From the NCBI GenBank assembly GCA_020846875.1, contig JADLDB010000165.1, positions 1 to 40,667 on the forward strand: a stretch of DNA of 40,667 bases, written 5' to 3'. The notes below the pieces were generated by a model. The model was not told the origin of the DNA. It did not search any database and saw nothing but the letters and a program-made list of their open reading frames with translations. Position 1 is the stretch's first letter. Each line of letters opens with the position of its first letter. The stretch is from Myxococcales bacterium (lineage in GTDB: Bacteria; Myxococcota; Myxococcia; Myxococcales; Myxococcaceae). This document shows, piece by piece, positions 25,575 to 32,921 of the stretch. The translations under genes and the position numbers were made by a program.

Positions 25575-26396
25575 CTACAGCGGCGTCACGCGCAGGTTGT
25601 CGAAGAAGAGCTGCGCCTCCCAGGACGAGAAGCCGAAGCGATCGTGGCCCTTGCCGGCGAGCGGGAAGGGATCGTCGAAGCTCATGAAGGGCTGGCCGTC
25701 GATGGACCAGGTGAGCACGCTGCCCCTGCGCTCGATGCGCCAGTGGTAGCTGCGGCCCTGCTCGACGCGGAAGGGGTTGGCCTCCACCCGCACCCGCGTG
25801 CCCGGGTTGTACACGCCCGAGGAGACGAGGTTGCCGCCGCGCTTCTGCGCTTCGGCGTTGAGGGCGGCCAGGGACGGCGCGTGCTCGTCCAGCCGCGCGA
25901 TGATGCTGATGCTGTTGTTCCACCCGCCGTGGATCAGCACGTAGCCCGACGCGTGATCGCTGCCGTCGCCGAAGAGCTCCACCTTGATGTCACCTTCCGC
26001 AGACATGGACTTCACGTCGAACTCCACCGCCACGTCCTGTGGCAACGACGCCTGCAGCCACAGCGGGTTGTTCTTCACGCCCGGCGACAGGAGCCACCCG
26101 TCCACCGTCCGCCACAGGCCGCCTGAGCTCCAGTAGTGCTGCGCCACCGTCGAGGGATCCGAGTAGTCGTCGGTGAAGGGCAGGGTGACGGTCGTCTTCG
26201 GCGCGGGCCGCAGGAGGAAGAAGTGCACCAGCGGCAGGTTCACCAGCAGCACCACCGCGGCGATGACACCCAGGGACACGCGAGAGGGGCGCGCCGGGGA
26301 GGACCAGGGCGCGGGGGCGGACTCGTTGGCGGCCGGCCCCGGGACGGCGTCCGTCTCGATGGCGTCGTGCTTTTCCTTGCGCTTGAGCTGTCCCAT
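25575..26396 (-). CDS. Membrane-anchored protein with a concanavalin-like (LamG/DUF1080-like) domain
   Basis: A 273-residue product with an N-terminal cytosolic segment, one transmembrane helix at about 41-62 (VSLGVIAAVVLLVNLPLVHFF) and a large extracytoplasmic domain. That domain (about 75-270) reads as a beta-sandwich of the glucanase/lectin type: DDYSDPSTVAQHYWSSGGLW near its start, WRIERRGSVLTWSIDGQ and FDNLRVTPL at its end, the usual pattern of DUF1080/LamG-like folds. Enzyme activity is not shown; sugar or glycan binding is possible. It is the last gene of a minus-strand group of three, 43 bases after its upstream neighbour. Confidence 0.7.
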   Translation of the reverse strand: MGQLKRKEKHDAIETDAVPGPAANESAPAPWSSPARPSRVSLGVIAAVVLLVNLPLVHFFLLRPAPKTTVTLPFTDDYSDPSTVAQHYWSSGGLWRTVDGWLLSPGVKNNPLWLQASLPQDVAVEFDVKSMSAEGDIKVELFGDGSDHASGYVLIHGGWNNSISIIARLDEHAPSLAALNAEAQKRGGNLVSSGVYNPGTRVRVEANPFRVEQGRSYHWRIERRGSVLTWSIDGQPFMSFDDPFPLAGKGHDRFGFSSWEAQLFFDNLRVTPL

Positions 26397-26439
26397 TTCC
26401 AGGAGGAGCCCCTAGCACAAAAGGCCCGCGCCGAAAGCG

Positions 26440-27177
26440 TCAGTCCTTCGCGTCCTTCGCGTGGCCCGCGGTGTACTTCTTCCACCGCTTCTCCTGGTCG
26501 GCGGCCTCTTTCGCGCGCTTCTTCGCGATGAACTTCTCGTGCCGGCGCTTCTCGGCTTCCTCCGGCGAGGGCCGCACGAAGAGCTGGAAGACGACGCCGG
26601 CGATCGCGAAGCACCCGGCGATGGACAGGACGGCGATGGGGTTGCCCGCCAGCCAGCCCACCGGCGCGAGGAAGGGGTTGAGCGCCGCCATCAGTCCCAG
26701 CATCGCCACCCACGCGCCCACCCCGGCCGACAGCACCGCGCCGACGATGCGGTGCATCACCACGCCCAGCGCCCCGCCCACCATGAAGCCGGGCAGGAAG
26801 CCGAGCAGCCAGTCCGCCGTGCCAGCCAACTGCCCTCCCAGCAGGCCCACCGGGATGCCGAAGGCGAAGAAGACGACGAACGGTGGGTAGAGGAGCCCCA
26901 GCCCCAGCAGCCCCAGCGACGCCGCCAGGGTGATGGTCCGCGCCGAGGCCCCGAAGCCGAAGCGCTGCGCCACCACGCCTGCCCACACCGTGGCGATCAC
27001 CGCGCCCAGGGGGCCCGCCACCAGGCGGAACAGGTTGCGTCCGCCGTACAAGAGCATCAGCGTGCCCACCACGATGGCGATGAGGCCGCCCCACACCGGG
27101 AGGAAACGGAACACGCCCACCCAGCCCAGCGGATCCAGGTGCCGGTACGGCTCGAAGGCTCGCTCGATCTGCTCCAA
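26440..27177 (-). CDS. Polytopic membrane protein of unknown function
   Basis: A 245-residue inner-membrane protein with about seven hydrophobic helices between residues 25 and 205 (for instance FLPVWGGLIAIVVGTLMLLY near 25-44). It has a strongly charged cytosolic tail of Lys/Glu/Arg from about 208 to the end. The layout recalls the DUF4203/TM7-type families, but the match is only at the level of topology. The start is TTG 27177 (MEQIERAFEP), with GGAAGG about 11 bases upstream. It lies 18 bases after the preceding small tail-anchored gene and 43 before the lectin-like gene, so the three probably form one operon. Confidence 0.7.
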   Translation of the reverse strand: MEQIERAFEPYRHLDPLGWVGVFRFLPVWGGLIAIVVGTLMLLYGGRNLFRLVAGPLGAVIATVWAGVVAQRFGFGASARTITLAASLGLLGLGLLYPPFVVFFAFGIPVGLLGGQLAGTADWLLGFLPGFMVGGALGVVMHRIVGAVLSAGVGAWVAMLGLMAALNPFLAPVGWLAGNPIAVLSIAGCFAIAGVVFQLFVRPSPEEAEKRRHEKFIAKKRAKEAADQEKRWKKYTAGHAKDAKD

Positions 27178-27195
27178 GAGCCGGAACGCCTTCCT

Positions 27196-27528
27196 TCAGT
27201 AGCGGATCGCCGCCAGCACCACCAACAACACGTACACGGCGGCCACCGCGGCGGCCATCACGTAGGGCTTGCCCATCACCTTCGTGCGCAGCAGCAGGTT
27301 CTGGGCCACGGCCTGCGGCGACTCATCCACCGGGCACTCGGGCGTGGACAGCTCGCCTGCGAGTTCCTTCGCCACCTGGGGATCGTCCTTGCCCACCTTC
27401 CCGGCCAGCACCTCGAGCGCCAGCTGGCGGGTCAGCACCACGTCGCCCCGGTTGAACGCCTCGTACGCAGGCTTCAGCACCGAGTGCGAGGACGCCTCTG
27501 CCTTCGATTTCTTCGGAGCCTTCGACAT
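27196..27528 (-). CDS. Small tail-anchored membrane protein of unknown function
   Basis: Unrecognised 110-residue protein. The N terminus is Lys/Ser-rich (MSKAPKKSKAEASS), followed by a helical soluble part (about 18-75) with AYEAFNRGDVVLTRQLALEVLAG, which looks like one TPR-like helix pair. One transmembrane helix lies at the C terminus (about 88-108, VMAAAVAAVYVLLVVLAAI). ATG 27528 is a clear start. It heads the minus-strand group and is divergent from the DUF4159 gene across 129 bases. Only a scaffolding or sensing role in the membrane could be guessed. Confidence 0.68.
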   Translation of the reverse strand: MSKAPKKSKAEASSHSVLKPAYEAFNRGDVVLTRQLALEVLAGKVGKDDPQVAKELAGELSTPECPVDESPQAVAQNLLLRTKVMGKPYVMAAAVAAVYVLLVVLAAIRY

Positions 27529-27657
27529 TGGAGCGGCGGGGGTTTACCCCATTTCGCCGGCGTGCGCGACGGCGCGGTCGGGCTATACCTTGCGTGCGTT
27601 CCACCGGAACGGCCGGGTGGTCCGCGCTGTTCCCGCTTCGACTCGACGAGCCTGCCC

Positions 27658-28401
27658 GTGCCCACTGCCTTTACCCGCCGAGCCCTGCTGACCGCCGCCC
27701 TGGGCACCCCGCTGGCCGCCCGCGCCTTCGGTGACGCGTCGCTGTTCGTCCCGGCCCTGGCCAGGCACGGGGGCCGCTGGGACGCCCGCGCCTCGGGCCT
27801 GCGCCGCCTGGCGTGGGAGCTGGAGAAGCGCACCAGCGTGGAGGTGCTCCTCGAGGCCCGGCCCATGCCGCTCGACAGCCCGCGCCTCTTCGAGCACCCC
27901 TTCCTCTACCTCTCGGCGGACGGCGAGCTGCCGCCCCTGTCTCCCGCGGAGGTGGAGAACCTGCGCCGCTACCTCACCTTCGGAGGCTTCCTCTTCGCCG
28001 ACGCCAACGACGGCTCCGACGGGGCCGGCTTCGACGCCTCCTTCCGGCGCGAGCTGGCCCGCGTGTTGCCCCAGACGACGCTCACCGCGCTCCCCTCCAA
28101 GCACGTCGTCTTCAAGACCTTCTTCATGCTGGACAGCGCCCCCGGCCGCTTCTTGAACAAGCCGGTGCTGGAGGCCGCGCTCATCAACAAGCGCGCCGCC
28201 GTCATGTACTCGCAGAACGACGTGCTGGGGGCGCTCAACCGCGACGAGTCCGGCACCTGGGAGTTCGAGCCGTCGCCCGGCGGCTCTCGCCAGCGCGAGC
28301 TGGCCACCCGCCTGGCCCTCAACATCGCCATGTACGCGCTGTGCCTCGACTACAAGGACGACGCGGTGCACCTGCCGGTGATCATGAATCGCCGCCGCTA
28401 A
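27658..28401 (+). CDS. DUF4159-family exported protein
   Basis: A 247-residue protein resembling DUF4159, a family of unknown function often found next to MoxR/BatA-type genes and structurally related to class I glutamine amidotransferase-like domains. GTG 27658 is chosen because it gives MPTAFTRRALLTAALG, a twin-arginine-type signal peptide (RR then hydrophobic core), after which ARAFGDASLF starts the mature part. The core includes LFEHPFLYLSADGELPPLS and NLRRYLTFGGFLFADANDG. The gene is followed after 3 bases by the large VWA/GATase-like gene, so the products probably act together. A longer upstream reading frame overlaps minus-strand genes and was not used. Confidence 0.8.
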   Translation: MPTAFTRRALLTAALGTPLAARAFGDASLFVPALARHGGRWDARASGLRRLAWELEKRTSVEVLLEARPMPLDSPRLFEHPFLYLSADGELPPLSPAEVENLRRYLTFGGFLFADANDGSDGAGFDASFRRELARVLPQTTLTALPSKHVVFKTFFMLDSAPGRFLNKPVLEAALINKRAAVMYSQNDVLGALNRDESGTWEFEPSPGGSRQRELATRLALNIAMYALCLDYKDDAVHLPVIMNRRR

Positions 28402-28404
28402 CCC

Positions 28405-30684
28405 ATGGAGTCCTTCGACACCTGGAAGCTCGTCAGCCTCTCGCCGCTGCCCGCGGTGGCGCTGGTGTTGCTCGTCGCCGCGCTGGCCCTGGGGGTCGGC
28501 CTCGCCTGCTGGGGCGTGCGCAACGAGGCCTCGCGGCGGCGCCGCTGGGTGCTGTGGACGCTGCGCGTGGCGGCCGGGCTGTGCGCGCTCTTCTTCCTCC
28601 TCGAGCCGGGGATGCGGCGCCTGCAGGTGGCGCGGGTGAAGAACCGCGTGGCGGTGCTGGTGGATCGCTCGGCGTCCATGGGCTTTCCGGTGTCCCCGAA
28701 AGGGCTCACCCGCAGCGCGGCGGTGGCCCAGGCCCTCGAAGCCCTCGGCCCCCAGTTCGACGCGCTGAAGGATCGCTACGCCTTCGAGGTCTACGGCTTC
28801 GATCCCGAGCTGGGGCCGGTGAACGTCGACGCGCTGAAGAGCCAGCCGCCCACCGCGGGGAAGAGCGATCTCTTCGCCGCCCTGCGCGCCGTGCAGGCGG
28901 GCCAGAGCGCGGGCGGGCGGAAGCTGTCGGGGGTGATCCTCTTCTCCGACGGAGTGGACAACGTCGATCTCTCTGCGGGCCTGTCCGGCCGGCCGCGCGC
29001 GGTGCTGGAGAAGTTCGGCGTGCCGGTGTCCACGGTGGCGGTGGGGAAGGGCAGCCTCACCGATCTCGCCATCGCCACCGTGAAGGTGGACGACTTCGCC
29101 TTCGTGCGGAACTCGGTGAGCGCCGACGTGGAGATCCACGCCCGCGGCTTCAAGGGCCAGGCGGTGCAGGTGGTGCTGCGGCGGGAAGGGCAGGTGGTGG
29201 GCACCCAGAACGTCACCTTCGGTGAGGACGACGACACCCAGCCGGTGCGCTTCACCTTCACCCCCGACCAGACCGGGCGCTTCGTCTACACGGTGAGCGT
29301 GCCCGTCTTCCCCGACGAGGCGGTGGTGGAGAACAACGTGAAGAGCTTCGCGCTCAAGGTGATCCGCGATCGCGTGCGCGTCCTGCTGGTGGCCGGCCGC
29401 CCCACCTGGGACGAGCGCTTCCTGCGCGGGCTGCTCCGGCAGGACGCCAACGTCGAGCTGATCAGCTTCTACATCCTGCGCTCTTCGAACGAGGCGTCGG
29501 GCGCCCAGCAGGAGTCCCGCGAGCTCTCCCTCATCCCCTTCCCGAAGGACGAGATCTTCCAGAAGAAGATCAACACCTTCGATCTGATCTTCGTCTTGAA
29601 CTTCGGGAACGAGGATCCGCAGACGTCGCTGAGCTACTTCCGCCACGACATCGAGTCCTATGTGACGAACGGCGGAGCGCTGGCCTACCTGGGCGGCGAT
29701 CGCAGCTTCGGGGAGGCGCGCGGGGGCCTCAACCCGCTGGACGGGGTGCTGCCCGTCACCACCGCCGGCTCGGCCGAGCTGGAGGCGTTTCAGCCGCGCC
29801 TCACCGCTGACGGGCTGCGGCACCCGATCACCGCGCTGGGCACGGGCGGGCTGTCCACCGAGGCGGTGTGGGCGGGCCTGCCGAAGATCCCGGGGATGAA
29901 CCTGGTGCGGCCGCGGCCGGGCGCCACGGTGCTGCTCGATCACCCCTTCTCCACGGTGGACGGGAAGAACGCGCCGCTGCTGGCGATCCAGGAGGTCGGC
30001 CGGGGCCGCACCCTCACGCTGGCCACCGACGCGGCCTGGTATTGGGCCTTCCCCTCGCACGCCCAAGGGGCGCCCACCCGCGCCTACGAGCGCTTCTGGA
30101 GCAACGCCATCCGCTGGCTGGTGCGCGATCCCGATCTCACCGCGCTGTCGGTGGCCGCCGATCCTCCCAGCGTCGAGCCGGGGCGGCCGGTGGCGGTGGT
30201 GGTGGGCGCGCGGACCCAGGACTACCAGCCGGCCCCGGGGGCCAGCATCTCCATCGAGCTCCTCTCCGCCGAGGACGGCCGCGTCGTGGGGCAGGCCACC
30301 GCCCTGGCGGGACCCGACGGCACCGCGCGCCTGGAGCTGCCCGCGCCCCCGCCCGGCGCCTACAAGGTGATCGGCCGCGCGACGAAGGACGGGAAGACCC
30401 TGGGCGAGAGCACCGACGCGGTGGCGGTGCGCGCGGTGGGCCCCGAGCTGTCCGACGCCCGCGTCAACGGCGCCTTGCTGTCCGAGATCGCGAAGGCCAC
30501 CGGCGGCGCCTTCTTCGACACGCCGTCCTTCAGCCTGTCCGACGTGCCGCTGCTCGAGCCCCCGCTGGTGGAGGTGGGCCGCTCCCGCGATCAGCCGCTG
30601 TGGGATCGCTGGTACTGGCTCACCCTGCTGGTGCTGGTGGTGGGCGCGGAGTGGGCCGTGCGCCGTCGCTTCGGCTACATCTGA
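28405..30684 (+). CDS. VWA/GATase-like membrane protein
   Basis: A 759-residue membrane protein. Two transmembrane helices lie at about 15-37 and 48-68 and one near the C terminus (about 735-752). Between them is a von Willebrand type A-like domain with a MIDAS motif DRSAS (from Asp87) and FSDGVDN. Then come beta-sandwich repeats and a class I glutamine amidotransferase-like fold (about 325-570) with RVLLVAGRPTWDERFLRGLL and YVTNGGALAYLGGD. No catalytic Cys typical of active amidotransferases was seen, so that domain is probably non-catalytic. Family relatives occur with MoxR ATPases and BatA-type proteins; none is present here. The 3-base gap after DUF4159 indicates an operon. Envelope function is likely but unproven. 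Confidence 0.8.
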   Translation: MESFDTWKLVSLSPLPAVALVLLVAALALGVGLACWGVRNEASRRRRWVLWTLRVAAGLCALFFLLEPGMRRLQVARVKNRVAVLVDRSASMGFPVSPKGLTRSAAVAQALEALGPQFDALKDRYAFEVYGFDPELGPVNVDALKSQPPTAGKSDLFAALRAVQAGQSAGGRKLSGVILFSDGVDNVDLSAGLSGRPRAVLEKFGVPVSTVAVGKGSLTDLAIATVKVDDFAFVRNSVSADVEIHARGFKGQAVQVVLRREGQVVGTQNVTFGEDDDTQPVRFTFTPDQTGRFVYTVSVPVFPDEAVVENNVKSFALKVIRDRVRVLLVAGRPTWDERFLRGLLRQDANVELISFYILRSSNEASGAQQESRELSLIPFPKDEIFQKKINTFDLIFVLNFGNEDPQTSLSYFRHDIESYVTNGGALAYLGGDRSFGEARGGLNPLDGVLPVTTAGSAELEAFQPRLTADGLRHPITALGTGGLSTEAVWAGLPKIPGMNLVRPRPGATVLLDHPFSTVDGKNAPLLAIQEVGRGRTLTLATDAAWYWAFPSHAQGAPTRAYERFWSNAIRWLVRDPDLTALSVAADPPSVEPGRPVAVVVGARTQDYQPAPGASISIELLSAEDGRVVGQATALAGPDGTARLELPAPPPGAYKVIGRATKDGKTLGESTDAVAVRAVGPELSDARVNGALLSEIAKATGGAFFDTPSFSLSDVPLLEPPLVEVGRSRDQPLWDRWYWLTLLVLVVGAEWAVRRRFGYI

Positions 30685-30727
30685 CGCGCGATGCACCCGG
30701 CGCGAAGTCGTGAGATAGTCCCGCGCC

Positions 30728-31183
30728 ATGAGCGAACAGGACGAGAATCAAGGCCCCCCGCAGGTCGAGATCCTCGACAAGGCGCCCCCCATCGATCCCG
30801 CGCTGCGCGAGAAGATCCTGGCCGATCCGAACGTGGCGAAGTTGGCCGCGGAGCTCGGCGTGCCGCTGGACGACTACGTCAACCAGATCGGCTACTTCAT
30901 CAACAACCCCGACACCCAGCCCGCCCTGGCCATGGCCAGTGACGAGGACTTGAAGAAGCACCTCGGGGTGGAGGCGCCCACGTTCGCCCAGATCGAAGCC
31001 AACCTGAAGGCCAGCAACGACGCCTTCATGGCCGGCCAGGCGCCCAGCGGCTTCACCGCCCACAAGAAGAACACCGTCGAAATGCCCTCCACCGGCGGCA
31101 AGGCCGTGGAAGTCGACACGGAGAAGACCGATCCCAAGCTGCTGGACGCCGTCAAGAAGGGCCGCTTCCCCTCAAAGGGCTGA
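30728..31183 (+). CDS. Small acidic protein of unknown function
   Basis: Unrecognised 151-residue protein, soluble and without signal peptide or membrane helix. It has an acidic start (MSEQDENQGPP), a helical core with PALREKILADPNVAKLAAELG and YVNQIGYFINNPDTQPAL, and a polar, Lys-rich end (KKGRFPSKG). ATG 30728 is the only reasonable start. The gene lies 43 bases after the VWA/GATase gene and may be read from that transcript; an 87-base gap separates it from the next gene. No known motif was seen. Confidence 0.65.
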   Translation: MSEQDENQGPPQVEILDKAPPIDPALREKILADPNVAKLAAELGVPLDDYVNQIGYFINNPDTQPALAMASDEDLKKHLGVEAPTFAQIEANLKASNDAFMAGQAPSGFTAHKKNTVEMPSTGGKAVEVDTEKTDPKLLDAVKKGRFPSKG

Positions 31184-31270
31184 TAGTACTGGGGAATTAT
31201 TTCTCGCAACCTGAGAGTCCCCTCGGACGAAACTCCCTTACGTTTTTCCTCTCACACTTCAGGTGACGAC

Positions 31271-31753
31271 ATGGGCTTCCTCGGCAAGGTCTTCAAGGGC
31301 ATCGGCAAAGTGGTCAAGAAGGTGGGCGACTTCGCGAAGAAGGCGGTGGCCTTCGGCGCGAAGATCATGAACGGCCCGCTGGGGACGATCCTGAGCTTCA
31401 TTCCCATCACCGCGCCGTTCGCGCGCGCCGCGACGCTGGCCCTCAACGTGGCCAACGGGGCGCTCAACGGCGGCGGCCTCAAGGGCATCGTCAGCGGGCT
31501 CGTCAGCGGCCTTGGAGGGATGGGCGGCGTCCTGGGCAAGGCCGGCTCGTTGCTCAGCGGCGCCGGGTTGAGCACGGTGGGCGGGCTCCTCAGCAAGGCC
31601 AGCTCCAGCGGCGTGATGGACATCGTGTCGGGGCTGATGGGACCGCGGAAGGGCGACCAGAGCCCGGTGGCGCAGGCCGAGACCTTCAACCTGTCGCAGC
31701 TCTCGGCGTTCCGCATGGCGGAGCTGTTCCGCGCGCAGCAGGCCGCGGCCTGA
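31271..31753 (+). CDS. Gly-rich amphipathic protein of unknown function
   Basis: Unrecognised 160-residue protein. Residues 1-32 are strongly cationic and amphipathic (GFLGKVFKGIGKVVKKVG and onward), resembling membrane-active peptides. A hydrophobic segment around 36-60 (PLGTILSFIPITAPFARAAT) and a Gly/Ser-rich region (66-125, with repeats of LKGIVSGLVSGLGG type) follow; the tail is polar and Ala-rich. There is no Sec signal. ATG 31271 is preceded by a weak CAGGTGACGAC. It forms its own unit: a comparatively AT-rich 87-base leader upstream and a strong intrinsic terminator 32 bases after the stop. High, separate expression is plausible. It could be a secreted structural or membrane-perturbing protein; function is not assigned. 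Confidence 0.7.
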   Translation: MGFLGKVFKGIGKVVKKVGDFAKKAVAFGAKIMNGPLGTILSFIPITAPFARAATLALNVANGALNGGGLKGIVSGLVSGLGGMGGVLGKAGSLLSGAGLSTVGGLLSKASSSGVMDIVSGLMGPRKGDQSPVAQAETFNLSQLSAFRMAELFRAQQAAA

Positions 31754-31784
31754 CGCTGGCACCCAGTCACTGACTGACAGCACC

Positions 31785-31825
31785 AGCCCGGACGAGCGCT
31801 TCTGCTCGCCCGGGCTTTCGTTTTT
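31785..31825 (+). terminator. Strong Rho-independent terminator
   Basis: A 13-bp stem with one mismatch pairs AGCCCGGACGAGC (31785-31797) with GCTCGCCCGGGCT (31804-31816). The loop is 6 bases, and TTTCGTTTTT follows. It ends the transcript of the Gly-rich protein at 31271-31753 and insulates the acylphosphatase gene downstream. It is the clearest intrinsic terminator in the window. Confidence 0.88.
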
Positions 31826-31871
31826 CGCGCTCACCCTCGCTGCGCGGCGCCGTGCTACACCTTGGCGTCGC

Positions 31872-32150
31872 GTGCAGCGTCGAAGCGTCCACTTGATCGT
31901 CAAAGGCCTGGTGCAGGGCGTGTGCTACCGCGCCACCGCGCAGGATGAGGCGCGCGCGCTGGGCCTCGCCGGCTGGGTGCGCAACCTGCCCAACGGCGAC
32001 GTGGAGGCGCGGGCCCAGGGCGACGGTCCGAAGGTGGACGCCTTCATCACCTGGTGCCGCAGAGGCCCCGACGAGGCGCGCGTGGAGGCGGTGCGGGTGG
32101 ACGACGTGCCTGTGGAGGACGGGCTGGCGGACTTCCGGGTGGCGCGATGA
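31872..32150 (+). CDS. acyP: Acylphosphatase
   Basis: Small cytosolic enzyme that hydrolyses the carboxyl-phosphate bond of acyl phosphates such as acetyl phosphate. The 92-residue product has the ferredoxin-like family pattern: VKGLVQGVCYR with the phosphate-binding Arg20, and GWVRNLPNGDVE with the catalytic Asn38. Both key residues are present. GTG 31872 is the start; TACACC about 11 bases upstream could be part of a promoter giving a very short leader. The stop overlaps the DUF3052-like gene (ATGA), so the two are probably coupled. Confidence 0.92.
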   Translation: MQRRSVHLIVKGLVQGVCYRATAQDEARALGLAGWVRNLPNGDVEARAQGDGPKVDAFITWCRRGPDEARVEAVRVDDVPVEDGLADFRVAR

Positions 32151-32584
32151 GCTTCGGAGGGCCGCTCTTGCTCGCCCCGCTGGCCTCGCTGCTGGGCATA
32201 CGCCCGGGAATGAACGTGTCGGTGCTCAACGCCCCCGCCGGCTTTCTGGAAGCGCTGTTGCCGCTGCCTGAAGGCGCCGCGCTGGTGGACACCTCGAAGA
32301 CGGGGCTCGACGTGCAGGTGCTCTTCACCGCGAAGAAGACGGAGCTGATCGAGAAGCTCACCCAGCTCACGCGCGGCATGGCCGTGCACGGGGCCCTGTG
32401 GATCTGCTTTCCCCCCGCGTCCGACAACCAGCAGGCTCCCACCGAAGACTTCGTGCGCTACGCCGCCCTGGAGATGGGCCTCGAGGACACCCGGAAGGTG
32501 CTGCTCGATCCCGCCTGGGTGGGCCTCAAGCTGCAGTGGCGGCCGCGCGCCCCCCGGGCAGAGAAGCCCCAGCTGCAGGCCTGA
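32147..32584 (+). CDS. DUF3052-like protein of unknown function
   Basis: A 145-residue cytosolic protein resembling DUF3052, a small alpha/beta family without known function. The N-terminal part LLGIRPGMNVSVLNAPAGFLEAL and the pattern GALWICFPPAS are the recognisable parts. ATG 32147 overlaps the acylphosphatase stop, and this start is preferred to a longer frame at 32054 that overlaps that gene fully. Co-translation with acylphosphatase is likely. A partial inverted repeat (CCGGAAA/TTTCCGG) lies after the stop, without a T-run. Confidence 0.75.
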   Translation: MSFGGPLLLAPLASLLGIRPGMNVSVLNAPAGFLEALLPLPEGAALVDTSKTGLDVQVLFTAKKTELIEKLTQLTRGMAVHGALWICFPPASDNQQAPTEDFVRYAALEMGLEDTRKVLLDPAWVGLKLQWRPRAPRAEKPQLQA

Positions 32585-32921
32585 TCCGGAAATGAGGCGG
32601 GAATCCTTTACTTTCCGGGGCATTCCGTGATTCGCTTCTGACTGTAAACGGATTTCAGACGGGGCTCTTTCTGAACGGACCTGGGTTTCAGGCCGGCATC
32701 CAGCGCTCGCTGGAGAGAGCAAGGTCGACCGGCGTGCTGGAGTGACGCCGGGGGCAGCTTCACTCGTGCAGGGGGTCGCGTGGCATCACGCGCCGTCACA
32801 GGACAGCGTACGCCGTCGGTGAGCGCACCTCCCTGCGTCTTCGCACAGTCGTCTCCTGGGTGGTCGCTGGCGTCCCGTCCGCCGGGCGCCCCGGGGAGCG
32901 TGGTGCAGGTGGGTTTCATTC
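32585..32921 (+). promoter_or_regulatory. 337-bp structured leader/promoter region of RNase E/G
   Basis: No gene is seen here. Visible structure: an inverted repeat CCGGAAA (32586-32592)/TTTCCGG (32612-32618); a 7-bp arm pair TCCAGCG/CGCTGGA at 32699-32714 around two central bases; and CCGGCGT/ACGCCGG at 32729-32751 around a 9-base loop. The promoter is not obvious; TGTAAA at 32643-32648 is a weak -10 candidate. In E. coli the rne leader is about 360 bases and mediates autoregulation by RNase E; a similar role is an inference. Confidence 0.45.

Noticed and set aside
27583-30729. Minus-strand open frame of about 1048 codons opposite the DUF4159 and VWA genes
   Set aside because: Antisense shadow: low-complexity Arg/Gly/His composition and no motif, while the plus-strand genes have domains and signal peptides.
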